A DNA stretch of 64,000 nt from Mesorhizobium sp. B2-1-1 (GCF_006442975.2 NZ_CP083954.1:248001-312000), one strand, 5' to 3'; numbered from the stretch's first letter, positions 47,991 to 57,884 are shown. Notes: generated by a model not told the origin, from the letters alone. Numbers and translations: made by a program.

Positions 47991-48126
47991 GTCGTCGGCC
48001 CAACGCTAGGCCTCGTCATCTCACATCCGCCTTAAGAAAGGCTTAGAACAGCGGTTTTGGGCGGCTTGCCGAAGGCGCGCAAAGCAGGACAGACTGGGAG
48101 AATTGGGCTTTAGGTAAACAAGGCCA

Positions 48127-51100
48127 TCACTCGGCGGCCTGGAGTTCCGCCCTCGCTGACGTGCCGGACAGGCGCTCGAGCAGTCTTTGGCGCTCGCCGG
48201 CCGCCTTTTGAGCGCTGGCTTGCCGAACATGGCCGTAACCGCGGATGAGTGCCGGCACCGAGACGAGGGCCGTGGCGGCCTCGATGGTGTCCGGCGCCAG
48301 CGAGTTGGCGACGTGTTGCAGGTCGGCCTCATATTGCGCCAGCAATTGCCGCTCCATGCGCCGCTCGGCGGTGTAGCCGAACAGGTCGAATGCTGTCCCG
48401 CGCAGGCCCTTCATCGCCGCCAGCATGCGGAACCCTTTCATCATCCAGGGACCGAAGCTCGATTTCCTCGGTTTGCCGTCATTGCCGCGACGGCCCAGAA
48501 CCGGCGGCGCCAGGTGGAATTCGAGTTTTTCGTAACTCTGGAACTGCTTGCCGAGTTCGGCGGCGAAGGAGCCGTCGGTATAGAGCCGCGCCACCTCGTA
48601 TTCGTCCTTGATCGCCATCAGCTTGAACAGGTTCCTGGCCGCCGCTTCCGTCACGGCGCTCGAACCGGGCGCTGCCTTGGCTTCGGCCGCGCGCAGGGCA
48701 GCGATCCTGCCGGCGTAGCGCTTGCCATAGGCGGCGTTCTGATAGGCGGAAAGGAAAGCGACCCGGCGGGCAATGATTTCGTCCAGCGTCTGGGCAGTGG
48801 TGGCGGGTTGGCCGTCCTTGCCCGGCTGGACGAGGCCACGCACGAAATCCGGCTGATGCGCGGCGCGGCGGCCCCAGCGGAAGGCGGCGATGTTCATCCC
48901 CACCGCCTCGCCGTTCAATTCGATCGCCTTTTCGACGGCTTGCGCCGACAGCGGCAGACCGCCATGCTGAAAGGCGAAGCCGAGCATGAACATGTTGGCG
49001 CCCAGCGAATTGCCGAACAGGGCGGTGGCTGTGCGGGTGGCGTCGAAGAAATGCGCCTTGTCGTCGCCGGCAGCAGTGCGGATCGCCTTCTTCAAGCGCT
49101 CGATGGGGAGCGAGAAATCGGCCGAGCGGGCAAACTCGCCCGGCATGATCTCGGCAGTGTTGGCGAGGAAGATGGTGTGGCCCTCGCGCACCGCGGCCAG
49201 CACTTTTTTGGCTCCCGACACGACGAGATCGCAGCCGAGCACGAGATCGGCCTTGCCGGCCGAGACACGGATGGCGTGGATGTCATCGGGCGTGCGGGCG
49301 ATGCGGACATGGGTGAACACCGAACCGCCCTTCTGGGCAAGCCCGGCCATGTCGATCATGCCGCAGCCCTTGCCCTCGAGATGAGCCGCCATGCCGAGCA
49401 CGGCGCCGACGGTGACGACGCCGGTGCCGCCGACGCCGTCGATGATCGCCGCCCAGCCCTGTTCGCCGAGCGGGAATTCGGCGGCTGCTGGAACGCCGTC
49501 GAGCGGATCAGTGCTGCCGGCGATGCCTTCGGCCTTGCGGATCTTGGCGCCATGCACGGTGACGAAGGATGGGCAGAAGCCATTGACGCAGGAAAAATCC
49601 TTGTTGCAGCTCGACTGGTCGATCCGGCGCTTGCGGCCGAACTCGGTCTCCACCGGCTGGATGGAGACGCAGTTCGATTGGACGCCGCAGTCGCCGCAGC
49701 CCTCGCAGACCAGTTCGTTGATGAAGACCCGCTTGTCGGGATCGGGAAAGGTTCCGCGCTTGCGGCGGCGGCGCTTTTCGGCGGCACAGGTCTGGTCGTA
49801 GAGCAGGATCGAAACCCCGCTAACGCCGCGCAGCTCGCGCTGGACGAGATCGAGATCGTCGCGGTGATGGATGGTGGCGCCGGCCGGGAACTCGACCTTG
49901 CCGGCATATTTGTCGGGTTCGTCGGTGACGACGGCGATGCGCTCGATCCCTTCGGCTCGCACCTGCCTGGCGATCATGTCCACCGTCAGGCCGCCTTCAT
50001 GCGGCTGGCCGCCGGTCATGGCCACCGCGTCGTTATAGAGTATCTTGTAGGTGATGTTGGCGCCCGACGACAGCGCGAAGCGGATCGCCAGCGTGCCGGA
50101 GTGGTTGTAGGTGCCGTCGCCGAGATTCTGGAAAATGTGGTCGCGCTTGGAAAAGGGCGCCTGGCCGACCCACTGCGCCCCCTCGCCACCCATGGCGGTG
50201 AAGCCGACAGTATTCCTGTCCATCCACAGTGCCATGAAATGGCAGCCGATGCCGGCCGCGGCGATCGAGCCATCCGGCACCTTGGTCGAGGAATTGTGTG
50301 GGCAGCCGGAGCAGAAGAAGGGCGTGCGGGAGCCGATGTCCGACGCGTCTGCGAGCATGGCCTGGAACTGGCGCAGCTTCGCCACCCGCGCTGAAATCTC
50401 TTCCGACGGACCGATGGTTTTCACGATCCTTTCGCCAAGGGCAATGGCGATTTCGTTGGGGTCGAGCGCGCCCTTGGCCGGAAACAGCCAGTCGCCGCGC
50501 TCGTTCTTCTTGCCGACGATGACGGGCTGCGTGGCGGTGCCGTAGAGGCTCTCGCGAAGCTGCACCTCGATCAGCGAACGCTTCTCCTCGACGACGACGA
50601 TGGTGTCGAGGCCGCGCGCGAACTCGGCAATGTGCTGGAAATCGAGCGGCCAGGGGCAACCGACTTTGAACAGCCGCACGCCGATGCGGCCGGCGGCGGC
50701 CTCGTCGATGCCGATATCCTCGAGCGCCTGGCGGACGTCGAGATAGCTTTTGCCGATGGTGATGATGCCGATCCTAGGATTGCGGCCGCCCGAATAGACG
50801 ACGCGGTTCAGCCCGTTGGCATGGATGAAGGCCGACGCGGCGGCGCGCTTGTACTCATGCAGCCGCTCCTCCTGGCCGAGCATGTCGATCTCGTGGCGGA
50901 TGTTGAGGCCGCCGGGCGGCATGTCGAACTCGGGATTAACGATGTTCAGACGCTCGATCGAGGCATCGACCGAGGCCGTCGATTCGATGTTGTCCTTGAC
51001 GCATTTGATGGCCGCCCATGTGCCGGCGAAGCGCGACATGGCAAAACCGTAGAGCCCGTAATCGATTATCTCCTGGACACCGGCCGGGTTGAGGATCGGC

Positions 51101-51603
51101 ACCATGGCGTCGACGAACAGGAATTCGGTGGCATGCGCGTTGGTCGAGGATTCGGCCATGTGGTCGTCGCCCATCAAAGCGAGCGCACCGCCATGTTTCG
51201 ACGAGCCGGCCAGATTGGCGTGGCGGAAGACGTCGCCGGAGCGGTCGACCCCCGGACCCTTGCCGTACCAAACCGAAAAAACGCCGTCATGGGTGCCTTC
51301 GCCCAGCAGTTCCGTCTGCTGCGATCCCCAGCAGGCGGTAGCGGCGAGTTCCTCGTTAAGTCCGGGCTGGAAGACGATGTCGGCCTGGGCGAGCTGTTTT
51401 TTTGCCTTCCACAGCTGCATGTCGAGGCCGCCCAGCGGCGAACCGCGATAGCCGGAGACGAAGCCGGCCGTGTCCAGGCCCGCGCGGCGGTCGCGCTCGC
51501 GCTGCATCAGCAGCATGCGGATGACCGCCTGGGCGCCGGACAGGAAGATGCGTTCCTTCCCCAGGTCGAACTTGTCGTCGAGCGCGACGTCGTGCAGCGT
51601 CAT
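48127..51603 (-). CDS. Indolepyruvate ferredoxin oxidoreductase, fused form
   Basis: 1158 residues from ATG 51603 with AGAGGAA upstream; an extension to 51684 is rejected. The first half is the IorA-like ThDP part (GYRGSPLGGLDMQLWKAKK near 38, CSGCPHNSSTKVPDGS near 431, then the GGEGAQWVG and GDGTYNHSG cofactor segments). A Cys-rich stretch near 632 (CEGCGDCGVQSNC) suggests an iron-sulfur site, and an IorB-like gamma domain (GVGGTGVVTVGAVLGMAAH) follows. It oxidatively decarboxylates arylpyruvates to acyl-CoA. It is alone between the GGDEF-EAL gene and the lipoprotein gene. Confidence 0.92.
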   Translation of the reverse strand: MTLHDVALDDKFDLGKERIFLSGAQAVIRMLLMQRERDRRAGLDTAGFVSGYRGSPLGGLDMQLWKAKKQLAQADIVFQPGLNEELAATACWGSQQTELLGEGTHDGVFSVWYGKGPGVDRSGDVFRHANLAGSSKHGGALALMGDDHMAESSTNAHATEFLFVDAMVPILNPAGVQEIIDYGLYGFAMSRFAGTWAAIKCVKDNIESTASVDASIERLNIVNPEFDMPPGGLNIRHEIDMLGQEERLHEYKRAAASAFIHANGLNRVVYSGGRNPRIGIITIGKSYLDVRQALEDIGIDEAAAGRIGVRLFKVGCPWPLDFQHIAEFARGLDTIVVVEEKRSLIEVQLRESLYGTATQPVIVGKKNERGDWLFPAKGALDPNEIAIALGERIVKTIGPSEEISARVAKLRQFQAMLADASDIGSRTPFFCSGCPHNSSTKVPDGSIAAAGIGCHFMALWMDRNTVGFTAMGGEGAQWVGQAPFSKRDHIFQNLGDGTYNHSGTLAIRFALSSGANITYKILYNDAVAMTGGQPHEGGLTVDMIARQVRAEGIERIAVVTDEPDKYAGKVEFPAGATIHHRDDLDLVQRELRGVSGVSILLYDQTCAAEKRRRRKRGTFPDPDKRVFINELVCEGCGDCGVQSNCVSIQPVETEFGRKRRIDQSSCNKDFSCVNGFCPSFVTVHGAKIRKAEGIAGSTDPLDGVPAAAEFPLGEQGWAAIIDGVGGTGVVTVGAVLGMAAHLEGKGCGMIDMAGLAQKGGSVFTHVRIARTPDDIHAIRVSAGKADLVLGCDLVVSGAKKVLAAVREGHTIFLANTAEIMPGEFARSADFSLPIERLKKAIRTAAGDDKAHFFDATRTATALFGNSLGANMFMLGFAFQHGGLPLSAQAVEKAIELNGEAVGMNIAAFRWGRRAAHQPDFVRGLVQPGKDGQPATTAQTLDEIIARRVAFLSAYQNAAYGKRYAGRIAALRAAEAKAAPGSSAVTEAAARNLFKLMAIKDEYEVARLYTDGSFAAELGKQFQSYEKLEFHLAPPVLGRRGNDGKPRKSSFGPWMMKGFRMLAAMKGLRGTAFDLFGYTAERRMERQLLAQYEADLQHVANSLAPDTIEAATALVSVPALIRGYGHVRQASAQKAAGERQRLLERLSGTSARAELQAAE

Positions 51604-51823
51604 CAGGCATTTCCTCTGCGGAGGCCGCGCGGGGGCAGGCAGCCAGCGTCGGGATCGGATGACGCATCCTTTCTCCCCTTGCAAGACAGGTCAAACGAAA
51701 TCGGACGTGACAGGCAACGCGCAACGAACGATCCGCCGTCATCCCTTGCCCGGTATGAAATCGCCCCGCGAGCAATGTCCGGCGTACGAAAATCTCGCTT
51801 GCCTTTCGGCTTGGCGGCGAGCG

Positions 51824-52363
51824 TCAGGTCCCCTTGGAGCAGTCGGGCTTCGGCTCGCCCGGCAGCTTGCCGTCGGGGTGGCCGACGAGATCGGGATTGG
51901 CGGTGTAGAGCTGGTCAATGACGAGCGGCCGGTCGGGCAGGATGGACTGGTCTTCGGTGGACATCAGCGTGGTGTCGATCTTCTGCAGGACCGCGCCGTC
52001 GGAACCCTTGATAGCGATGGCGATCGTATAAGGCTTGTTCTTGACGACGCAGGTCAAAGCCGGGCTCTCCAGCGTCACCTTGTCGAGCTTGGGCCAGACC
52101 TTCTGCTCGACCACCAACGGCGCGCCGCCGGCCGGATCCTGGAAGCTGGCGACCGCGACCTGGCCCTCTCCCATCGGGCGCAGGGGCCGCAGCGTCACGA
52201 CATAGGTCGCCCTGGCAAGACGATAGTTGAAGACGAATATCTTGCCCGAAATCTCGAACAACTTGCCTTCACCGTCCTTGGCGGTGTCGCGGCAGGCGCC
52301 GAGCGCCATCGCCGCGATCAGCGCCATGCCGAGCAGGGCTGAACGAGAGCTAGTCCTGGACAT
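51824..52363 (-). CDS. Putative lipoprotein, hypothetical
   Basis: 179 residues from ATG 52363 (or 183 from 52375). The signal peptide ends in a lipobox, ALGAC, with Cys24 as the modified residue, so the protein is a membrane-anchored periplasmic lipoprotein. The mature part is mostly beta-strand-like (FVFNYRLARATYVVTLRPL, VAVASFQDPAGG) and ends in a Pro/Lys-rich DGKLPGEPKPDCSKGT with a second Cys pair. No family recognised. It overlaps the end of the CGNR gene by 14 bases and is probably cotranscribed with it. Confidence 0.75.
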   Translation of the reverse strand: MSRTSSRSALLGMALIAAMALGACRDTAKDGEGKLFEISGKIFVFNYRLARATYVVTLRPLRPMGEGQVAVASFQDPAGGAPLVVEQKVWPKLDKVTLESPALTCVVKNKPYTIAIAIKGSDGAVLQKIDTTLMSTEDQSILPDRPLVIDQLYTANPDLVGHPDGKLPGEPKPDCSKGT

Positions 52364-52964
52364 TGTTGACCTCATTGGCCGCCCTGCGGCGGCGATAGTG
52401 GCGGCTTGCCTTCTGGCGGTTGCCGCAGACCGCCATGTCGCACCACAGGCGGCTGGAATTGCGGCTGCGGTCGACGAACAGCCAGGAGCAATTGGGGCAG
52501 ATCCTGAGCCTGGCGACCGTGTCCTCGCGCAGCAGCGACAGGGCGGAAACCGCCAGTGCCGCTTCGAATGCGATCGGCGTTGCCGGATCGCCGAACGGCT
52601 TTCCGGGCGTTGCGATCTCGGTCCGACTGCCGGCAAGACCGTCGGCGCAGGCCGCCAGGAGGCCGGAGAGATGATCGGTAGCGACCGTGCCTTTCGACAC
52701 CGCGTGGCGAAACAACCGGTCCGTCGCCTCGCGGATCGCCAGCACGACAGGCGCGATTGCAGCCGGCGCGGAGACCGCCAGCCGCCTGCCGCCAAGCTCG
52801 GCGGCGCGAAAGCCGCTCGCCGCGTCCGCGAAGTGGGCGATCTCGCGCGGATCGTCAAAACGGTCGAAGGTCCTCTCGGGATCGGCACGCAGCACGACGG
52901 TGTTCGCCGTGTCGAGCGCGAGCAGGCCGCCGGTGAAGCGGTGCGGGGTCCAGGATACCGTCAT
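52350..52964 (-). CDS. CGNR zinc-finger / ABATE-domain protein, putative regulator
   Basis: 204 residues. The N-terminal ABATE-type domain (FTGGLLALDTANTVVLRADP) is followed by a C-terminal zinc finger CPNCSWLFVDRSRNSSRLWC with the family motif AVCGNRQKASRHYRRRR. The family is widely treated as transcriptional regulators, though direct evidence is thin. It is divergent from the orphan LivH-type permease gene, 150 bases away, which makes that gene its best candidate target. It overlaps the lipoprotein gene. Confidence 0.85.
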   Translation of the reverse strand: MTVSWTPHRFTGGLLALDTANTVVLRADPERTFDRFDDPREIAHFADAASGFRAAELGGRRLAVSAPAAIAPVVLAIREATDRLFRHAVSKGTVATDHLSGLLAACADGLAGSRTEIATPGKPFGDPATPIAFEAALAVSALSLLREDTVARLRICPNCSWLFVDRSRNSSRLWCDMAVCGNRQKASRHYRRRRAANEVNNVQD

Positions 52965-53114
52965 GTCCGAAATCTAACCGATAAATGGCATTTGACAAGT
53001 TAGATTCGACGATGCAAGTCTGCCCTGAAGCGGGTATTGCCGCTCTCTGTCTGGAGCGTATCGTCGTCCCAAAACCGCTATGCGCTTTGGGCGACATGCC
53101 CCGAGGATTTTCGC

Positions 53115-54020
53115 ATGCTGTATCTGTTCCAGCAGGTCCTGAACGGGCTGCATTCAGGCGCACTCTATGCGCTGCTGGCGTTCGGCTATGTGCTGACCAA
53201 CGGTATCCTGCACCGCACCAACCTGGCCTATGGCGCGCTGTTCGCCTTTTGCGGACAGACGATGATCCTGACCGCCGCCTTCGGCTACCAGGTGCTGTGG
53301 CTGACGCTGACGGCGGCGGTGGTGCTCGGCATCGCAGCGGCTTTCCTCTACGCCGCGCTTATCAGCTGCGTCCTGTCGCGCAGCGTCTTCGAACCGCTGG
53401 CCGACCGCTCGCCCAACGCGATCGTGGTGACCACGCTTGGTATCCTGCTGGTTTTGTCGGAAGCAGGCCGCATCGCCGCCGACACGCATGATTTGTGGCT
53501 GCCGCCTATGCTGGCGCAACCTGTCGTTTTCGCGCAGAATGCCGGCTTCAAGGCGACATTGACGCTGATCCAGCTGCTCGATTGCGCCGTGGTGCTGGGG
53601 GCGGTGGCGCTTGCGGCTTGGGGCTTTGCCCATTCGAATTTCGGCCGGCGCTGGCGCGCCGTCTCCGACGATCCCAAGGCGGCCGCCATGTGCGGCGTCG
53701 ACGTGCGCGCCGTGTTCCGCCACGCAGTGCTGTTCGGCGGTTTCTGCGCCGCGCTGGCCGGCGTCATGGCCGGCCTCTATTACGGCAATGTCAGTTTCGG
53801 TTCCGGCCTCGTCTACGGGCTCAAGATCCTGTTCGTGACAGCGGTCGGCGGCTATCTCTCGCCGCCGCGGGCGGCCCTGGGCGCTGCCGCCTTCGGCATG
53901 GCCGAGTCGCTGTGGGCCGGCTATTTCCCGGTGGAATGGCGCGACGCGTGGATGTACCTGTTCCTCGTCGCCATGCTGGTGCTGATCGGCGCTGGCCGCG
54001 ACCAGACCAAGATCGCGTGA
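53115..54020 (+). CDS. Branched-chain amino acid type ABC transporter permease (LivH-like), orphan
   Basis: 301 residues from ATG 53115 with GAGG upstream; the frame further upstream lacks a membrane pattern. About eight helices and the LivH-type segments QVLNGLHSGALYALLAFGYV, HRTNLAYGALFAF and ALAGVMAGLYYG are present. Normally such a permease is encoded with LivM, LivG, LivF and a binding protein; none of these is nearby. It is divergent from the CGNR regulator gene and 291 bases before the TRAP operon. It may use subunits encoded elsewhere. Confidence 0.82.
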   Translation: MLYLFQQVLNGLHSGALYALLAFGYVLTNGILHRTNLAYGALFAFCGQTMILTAAFGYQVLWLTLTAAVVLGIAAAFLYAALISCVLSRSVFEPLADRSPNAIVVTTLGILLVLSEAGRIAADTHDLWLPPMLAQPVVFAQNAGFKATLTLIQLLDCAVVLGAVALAAWGFAHSNFGRRWRAVSDDPKAAAMCGVDVRAVFRHAVLFGGFCAALAGVMAGLYYGNVSFGSGLVYGLKILFVTAVGGYLSPPRAALGAAAFGMAESLWAGYFPVEWRDAWMYLFLVAMLVLIGAGRDQTKIA

Positions 54021-54311
54021 TCAGCATCAGACTTTGGTTGCATGACGCCTGCCACCGATAAGCTTGTTTCGGAAACGAAACGACCGCCTTAAGGTTTTGA
54101 TTTTCCCCACGAACCCTGCCGGCTGCCGGTTCCGGGTTCCCAAACCGTGCGCCGTCGGCCTGCGCTTCGTCGGCTTCCTCGTCTCACAACCGCGTTGACA
54201 GCGCCGCTCCTGTGTTGACCCGTCCTGCCACGCACGGCATACGGTTAGGCCACAGCGGCGCGGCGGAAAACAAGGGGGAGCCGTCGCGCCTCGGCTAACA
54301 GGGAGGAATGC

Positions 54312-54896
54312 ATGGCAGGGCTTCTCGCTCTATCCAGGACGATCGACCGTGTGAACGAGTTCATCGGCAAATGGATATCGTGGTTGATCCTGCTGGCAAT
54401 CCTGGTGAGCGCCGCTAACGCGACTATCCGCAAGGTGTTCGACACCTCGTCGAATGCGTGGCTGGAGCTGCAATGGTACCTGTTCGGCGCCGCCTTCATG
54501 CTGGCGGCGGCCTATACGCTGAAGCAGAACGACCATATCCGCATCGATATCGTCTACGGCCTGTTCCCGCGCCGCGTGCAGCACTGGATCGACCTTTTCG
54601 GCCATATCTTTTTCCTGATGCCGTTCGTGACGCTGATGGTGATCTATTTCGTCCCCTACGTGTCGCTTTCGTTCCGCAGCGGTGAAATGTCGAACAATTC
54701 CGGCGGGCTGATCATCTGGCCGGCAAAGGCGATCCTGCTGGTCGGCTTCTTCCTGCTAGCGCTGCAGGGCATCTCCGAGATCATCAAGAAGATCGCCATC
54801 ATGCGCGGCGACATGGACGACCCGACCCCGTTCATATCGGCGCATGAGCAGGCGGAACTCGAAGCCAAGGCACTGGCCGACGAGGTGCGCTCGTGA
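54312..54896 (+). CDS. TRAP transporter small membrane subunit (DctQ family)
   Basis: 194 residues with four helices (WISWLILLAILVSAANATIR, then FGAAFMLAAAYTLKQNDHIR, FGHIFFLMPFVTLMVIYF and AILLVGFFLLALQGISEI), the DctQ pattern. GGAGG precedes ATG 54312. It forms the membrane complex of a tripartite ATP-independent transporter with DctM, which it overlaps by four bases. A polar C-terminal tail of about 30 residues follows the last helix. The size and the partner suggest the 2-oxoacid/mannitol-type TRAP branch. Confidence 0.92.
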   Translation: MAGLLALSRTIDRVNEFIGKWISWLILLAILVSAANATIRKVFDTSSNAWLELQWYLFGAAFMLAAAYTLKQNDHIRIDIVYGLFPRRVQHWIDLFGHIFFLMPFVTLMVIYFVPYVSLSFRSGEMSNNSGGLIIWPAKAILLVGFFLLALQGISEIIKKIAIMRGDMDDPTPFISAHEQAELEAKALADEVRS

Positions 54897-56689
54897 TCGG
54901 GTTCATCGCCCAGAACATGGCGCCGATCATGTTCGCCTCGCTGGTCCTCTTCCTGCTGATCGGCTATCCCGTCGCCTTCTCGCTCGCCGCCAACGGACTT
55001 TTGTTCTTTTTCATCGGCGTGCTGGTCTCACCCTATTCGGGCGGCTCGATCAATCTCGCCTGGCCGCTGCTGCATGCGTTGCCGGATAATTTCTACGGCA
55101 GCCGGGTGATGTCGAACGACACGCTGCTGGCGATCCCTTTCTTCACCTTCATGGGCATCGTGCTCGAGCGATCGGGGATGGCGGAAGACCTGCTCGATAC
55201 GATCGGCCAGCTGTTCGGGCCGATCCGCGGCGGGCTTGCCTATGCCGTGATCTTCGTCGGCGCGTTGCTGGCCGCCACGACCGGCGTGGTGGCGGCATCG
55301 GTCATCGCCATGGGGCTGATCTCGCTGCCGATCATGCTGCGCTACGGCTATGACCGCCGGCTGGCGTCCGGCGTCATCGCCGCGTCCGGAACGCTCGCCC
55401 AGATCATCCCGCCGTCGCTGGTGCTGATCGTGCTCGCCGACCAGCTCGGCCGCTCGGTCGGCGACATGTATGCGGGCGCGCTGATCCCCGGCATCGTGCT
55501 GACCAGCCTCTACATGCTCTACATCCTGATCATGACGATCGTCCGGCCGAATTCGATGCCGGCGCTGCCGCTGGAAGCACGCACGCTCGGCCATGGCGTC
55601 GTGTCGCTGCTGGTGGCGTTGCTGGCGACGGTGGCGATCTCCTACGCGGCCTACCGCTATCTCGCACCGACCCATGGCGACAATGCCGACATCCTCGGCG
55701 CCAGCATCGGCGTGGCCGTGATCTATATCGTTGCGATCGCCGATCAGCGCCTGAAAATCAACATGATGTCGCGGCTGGCGCAGCAGGTCGTGATCGTGCT
55801 GATCCCGCCATTGGCGTTGATCTTCCTGGTGCTGGGCACCATTTTCCTTGGCATCGCCACTCCAACCGAGGGCGGCGCCATGGGCGCTGTCGGCGCGCTG
55901 GCGATGGCGGCGATCAAAGGCCGGCTGTCGCTCGACGTGGTCAAGCAGGCGCTCGCTTCGACGACAAGGCTGTCGTCCTTCGTGCTGTTCATCCTGATCG
56001 GCGCGCGCGTCTTCTCCCTCACCTTCTACGGCGTCAACGGCCACATCTGGGTCGAGCATCTCCTGACCTCGCTGCCGGGCGGCGAGGTCGGCTTCCTGAT
56101 CGGCGTCAACATTCTGGTCTTCGTGCTTGCCTTCTTCCTCGATTTCTTCGAACTGGCCTTCATCATCGTGCCGTTGCTGGCACCGGCCGCCGACAAGCTC
56201 GGCATCGACCTGATCTGGTTCGGCGTGCTTCTGGGCGTCAACATGCAGACCAGCTTCATGCATCCACCCTTCGGCTTCGCGCTGTTCTACCTGCGCTCGG
56301 TCGCCGCCCGGGTGCCCTATCTCGACCGCTTGACCGGCAAGCAGATCGCGCCGGTGACCACGGGTCAGATCTATTGGGGCGCCGTGCCGTTCGTCTGCAT
56401 CCAGGTGATCATGATCGGGCTCACCATCGCCTTCCCGCAAATGGTGATGCACTACAAGGGCACAGCGGTCGATTCCGGCACGATCGACTATACGGTGCCG
56501 GAGGTGCCGGGACTGACGCCGCTCGGCACGCCGCCGGCCGGGAGCGGAACCGCACCCGCCACTGGCGCCCCGCCGCCCGCCGCGCCTGCCGCGCCCGACC
56601 TGTCGCAACCGCCGAACTTCGGCGACACGGCGCCCGCCAAACCGGCGGCACCACAGCCGGATCTGTCGCAGCCGCCGAATTTCAACTGA
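54893..56689 (+). CDS. TRAP transporter large membrane subunit (DctM family) with repeat-bearing tail
   Basis: 598 residues from a GTG overlapping the DctQ stop (GTGA). About 13 helices form the substrate channel, with GVVAASVIAMGLISLPIMLR and ATPTEGGAMGAVGALAMAAI among the conserved segments. It is longer than the common 430-residue DctM, in line with the branch that has an inserted cytoplasmic region. The last 60 residues (from about 537) are a Pro/Ala-rich, soluble tail containing DLSQPPNF twice (569-576 and 590-597). The binding protein for it is the convergent gene at 57885-58994. Confidence 0.92.
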   Translation: MIGFIAQNMAPIMFASLVLFLLIGYPVAFSLAANGLLFFFIGVLVSPYSGGSINLAWPLLHALPDNFYGSRVMSNDTLLAIPFFTFMGIVLERSGMAEDLLDTIGQLFGPIRGGLAYAVIFVGALLAATTGVVAASVIAMGLISLPIMLRYGYDRRLASGVIAASGTLAQIIPPSLVLIVLADQLGRSVGDMYAGALIPGIVLTSLYMLYILIMTIVRPNSMPALPLEARTLGHGVVSLLVALLATVAISYAAYRYLAPTHGDNADILGASIGVAVIYIVAIADQRLKINMMSRLAQQVVIVLIPPLALIFLVLGTIFLGIATPTEGGAMGAVGALAMAAIKGRLSLDVVKQALASTTRLSSFVLFILIGARVFSLTFYGVNGHIWVEHLLTSLPGGEVGFLIGVNILVFVLAFFLDFFELAFIIVPLLAPAADKLGIDLIWFGVLLGVNMQTSFMHPPFGFALFYLRSVAARVPYLDRLTGKQIAPVTTGQIYWGAVPFVCIQVIMIGLTIAFPQMVMHYKGTAVDSGTIDYTVPEVPGLTPLGTPPAGSGTAPATGAPPPAAPAAPDLSQPPNFGDTAPAKPAAPQPDLSQPPNFN

Positions 56690-56708
56690 TGCCGGAGGTC
56701 GCAAAACC

Positions 56709-57737
56709 ATGAAAGCGGTACGGCTGGAAGCGGTTGGCAGCATCACGCTGCGCGAGGTCGCCGAGCCGGTTCCCGGGCCTGACGATCTGCTGGTGCGCAT
56801 CGAGGCCTGCGGCGTCTGCGGCACGGACCGGCATCTCTTCCACGGCGAGTTTCCCTGCCGGCCGCCGGTAACGCCCGGACATGAGTTCTCCGGCATCGTC
56901 GAGGCAATGGGACATTCCGTGAGCGGCTTCTCGATCGGCGACCGCGTCACCGGCGATCCCAACATCGCCTGCGGACGCTGCCGCCATTGCCATGCCGGCC
57001 GCATCAATTTGTGCAGCAATCTCAATGCCATCGGCATCCATCGCGACGGCGGCTTCGCCGACTACGTCGTGTTGCCGCAGAAACAGGCCTTCATCCTGCC
57101 CGCGGACTTGAAGCCGACGCACGGCGCCTTCTGCGAGCCGCTCGGCTGCTGCCTGCATGGCGTGGATCTGGCCGAGATCAAGCCCGGCTCCTCGGTCGCC
57201 ATACTTGGCGGCGGCGTGATCGGCCTGCTCACAGTGCAACTGGCAAGGCTTGCAGGGGCGACGACCATCATCCTGTCGACGCGACAGGCATCACGGCGCG
57301 CACTGGCCGAGGAGCTCGGCGCGACGGCAACGGTCGACGCAAGCGCCGCCGACGTCATCGATGCCATCTCCGGGCCAGCGGGACTGGTGCCCGGCGGTGT
57401 CGACGTGGTGCTCGAATGTGCCGGTGTCCAGGAAACGGTCGAGCAGTCGCTGCGGCTGGCGAGGGCCGGCGGTACGGTCGTCATTGTCGGCGTGGTGCCG
57501 CAAGGCATGAAGGCGGCGTTCGAGCCCTTCGATCTTCTGTTTCGCGAGTTGAAGGTTCTCGGCTCCTTCCTCAATCCCTACACGCACCGCCGCGCCGCCG
57601 AGCTGATCGCTTCGGGCGCGATCGAGATCGACCGGCTGATCTCCAGGCAGGTGCCGCTGGAAGAGGCCGCCGCGGTAATCGCCAACCCGCCTGCCGCCGG
57701 CGAGGTCAAGGTGGTGGTGGTGCCGGACCGAGGCTGA
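56709..57737 (+). CDS. Zinc-dependent alcohol/polyol dehydrogenase (MDR family)
   Basis: 342 residues. Catalytic zinc ligands are in EACGVCGTDRH (Cys near 37) and GHEFSG; the structural zinc loop is CGRCRHCHAGRINLC near 93-107; the NAD-binding loop is AILGGGVIGLLTVQLARLAG near 165-184. It oxidises an alcohol or sugar alcohol with NAD(P). It follows dctM by 19 bases and so is likely part of that operon, suggesting the TRAP substrate or a product feeds it. Sorbitol/threonine dehydrogenase-type substrate, unresolved. Confidence 0.88.
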   Translation: MKAVRLEAVGSITLREVAEPVPGPDDLLVRIEACGVCGTDRHLFHGEFPCRPPVTPGHEFSGIVEAMGHSVSGFSIGDRVTGDPNIACGRCRHCHAGRINLCSNLNAIGIHRDGGFADYVVLPQKQAFILPADLKPTHGAFCEPLGCCLHGVDLAEIKPGSSVAILGGGVIGLLTVQLARLAGATTIILSTRQASRRALAEELGATATVDASAADVIDAISGPAGLVPGGVDVVLECAGVQETVEQSLRLARAGGTVVIVGVVPQGMKAAFEPFDLLFRELKVLGSFLNPYTHRRAAELIASGAIEIDRLISRQVPLEEAAAVIANPPAAGEVKVVVVPDRG

Positions 57738-57837
57738 GTGCCGCTGTCGCTTCGAACCCGTTCGACCCCCGGCCCTGCGGCGCAAGTTTCGACGCCTTCG
57801 ACTATCGATGTTTCCAGCACCGACGCCCAACGAATAA

Positions 57838-57861
57838 ACCCCGGACTACCGAGTCCGGGGT
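57838..57861. terminator. Hairpin terminator between the dehydrogenase gene and dctP
   Basis: ACCCCGGACT / AGTCCGGGGT form a perfect 10-bp stem with an ACCG loop between two convergent genes. T tracts are short on both sides, so it is of moderate strength. Confidence 0.7.
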
Positions 57862-57884
57862 CTTCGAAAGGAGGCAGAAAAACC

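Noticed and set aside
48187..50394. A 735-codon plus-strand frame opposite the indolepyruvate oxidoreductase gene
   Set aside because: Shadow of the high-GC minus-strand gene; the residue pattern is low-complexity and no domain is visible.
55028..57037. A 669-codon minus-strand frame opposite dctM
   Set aside because: Extremely Arg/Asp/His-rich, the expected reverse of a membrane-protein gene, with no domain.
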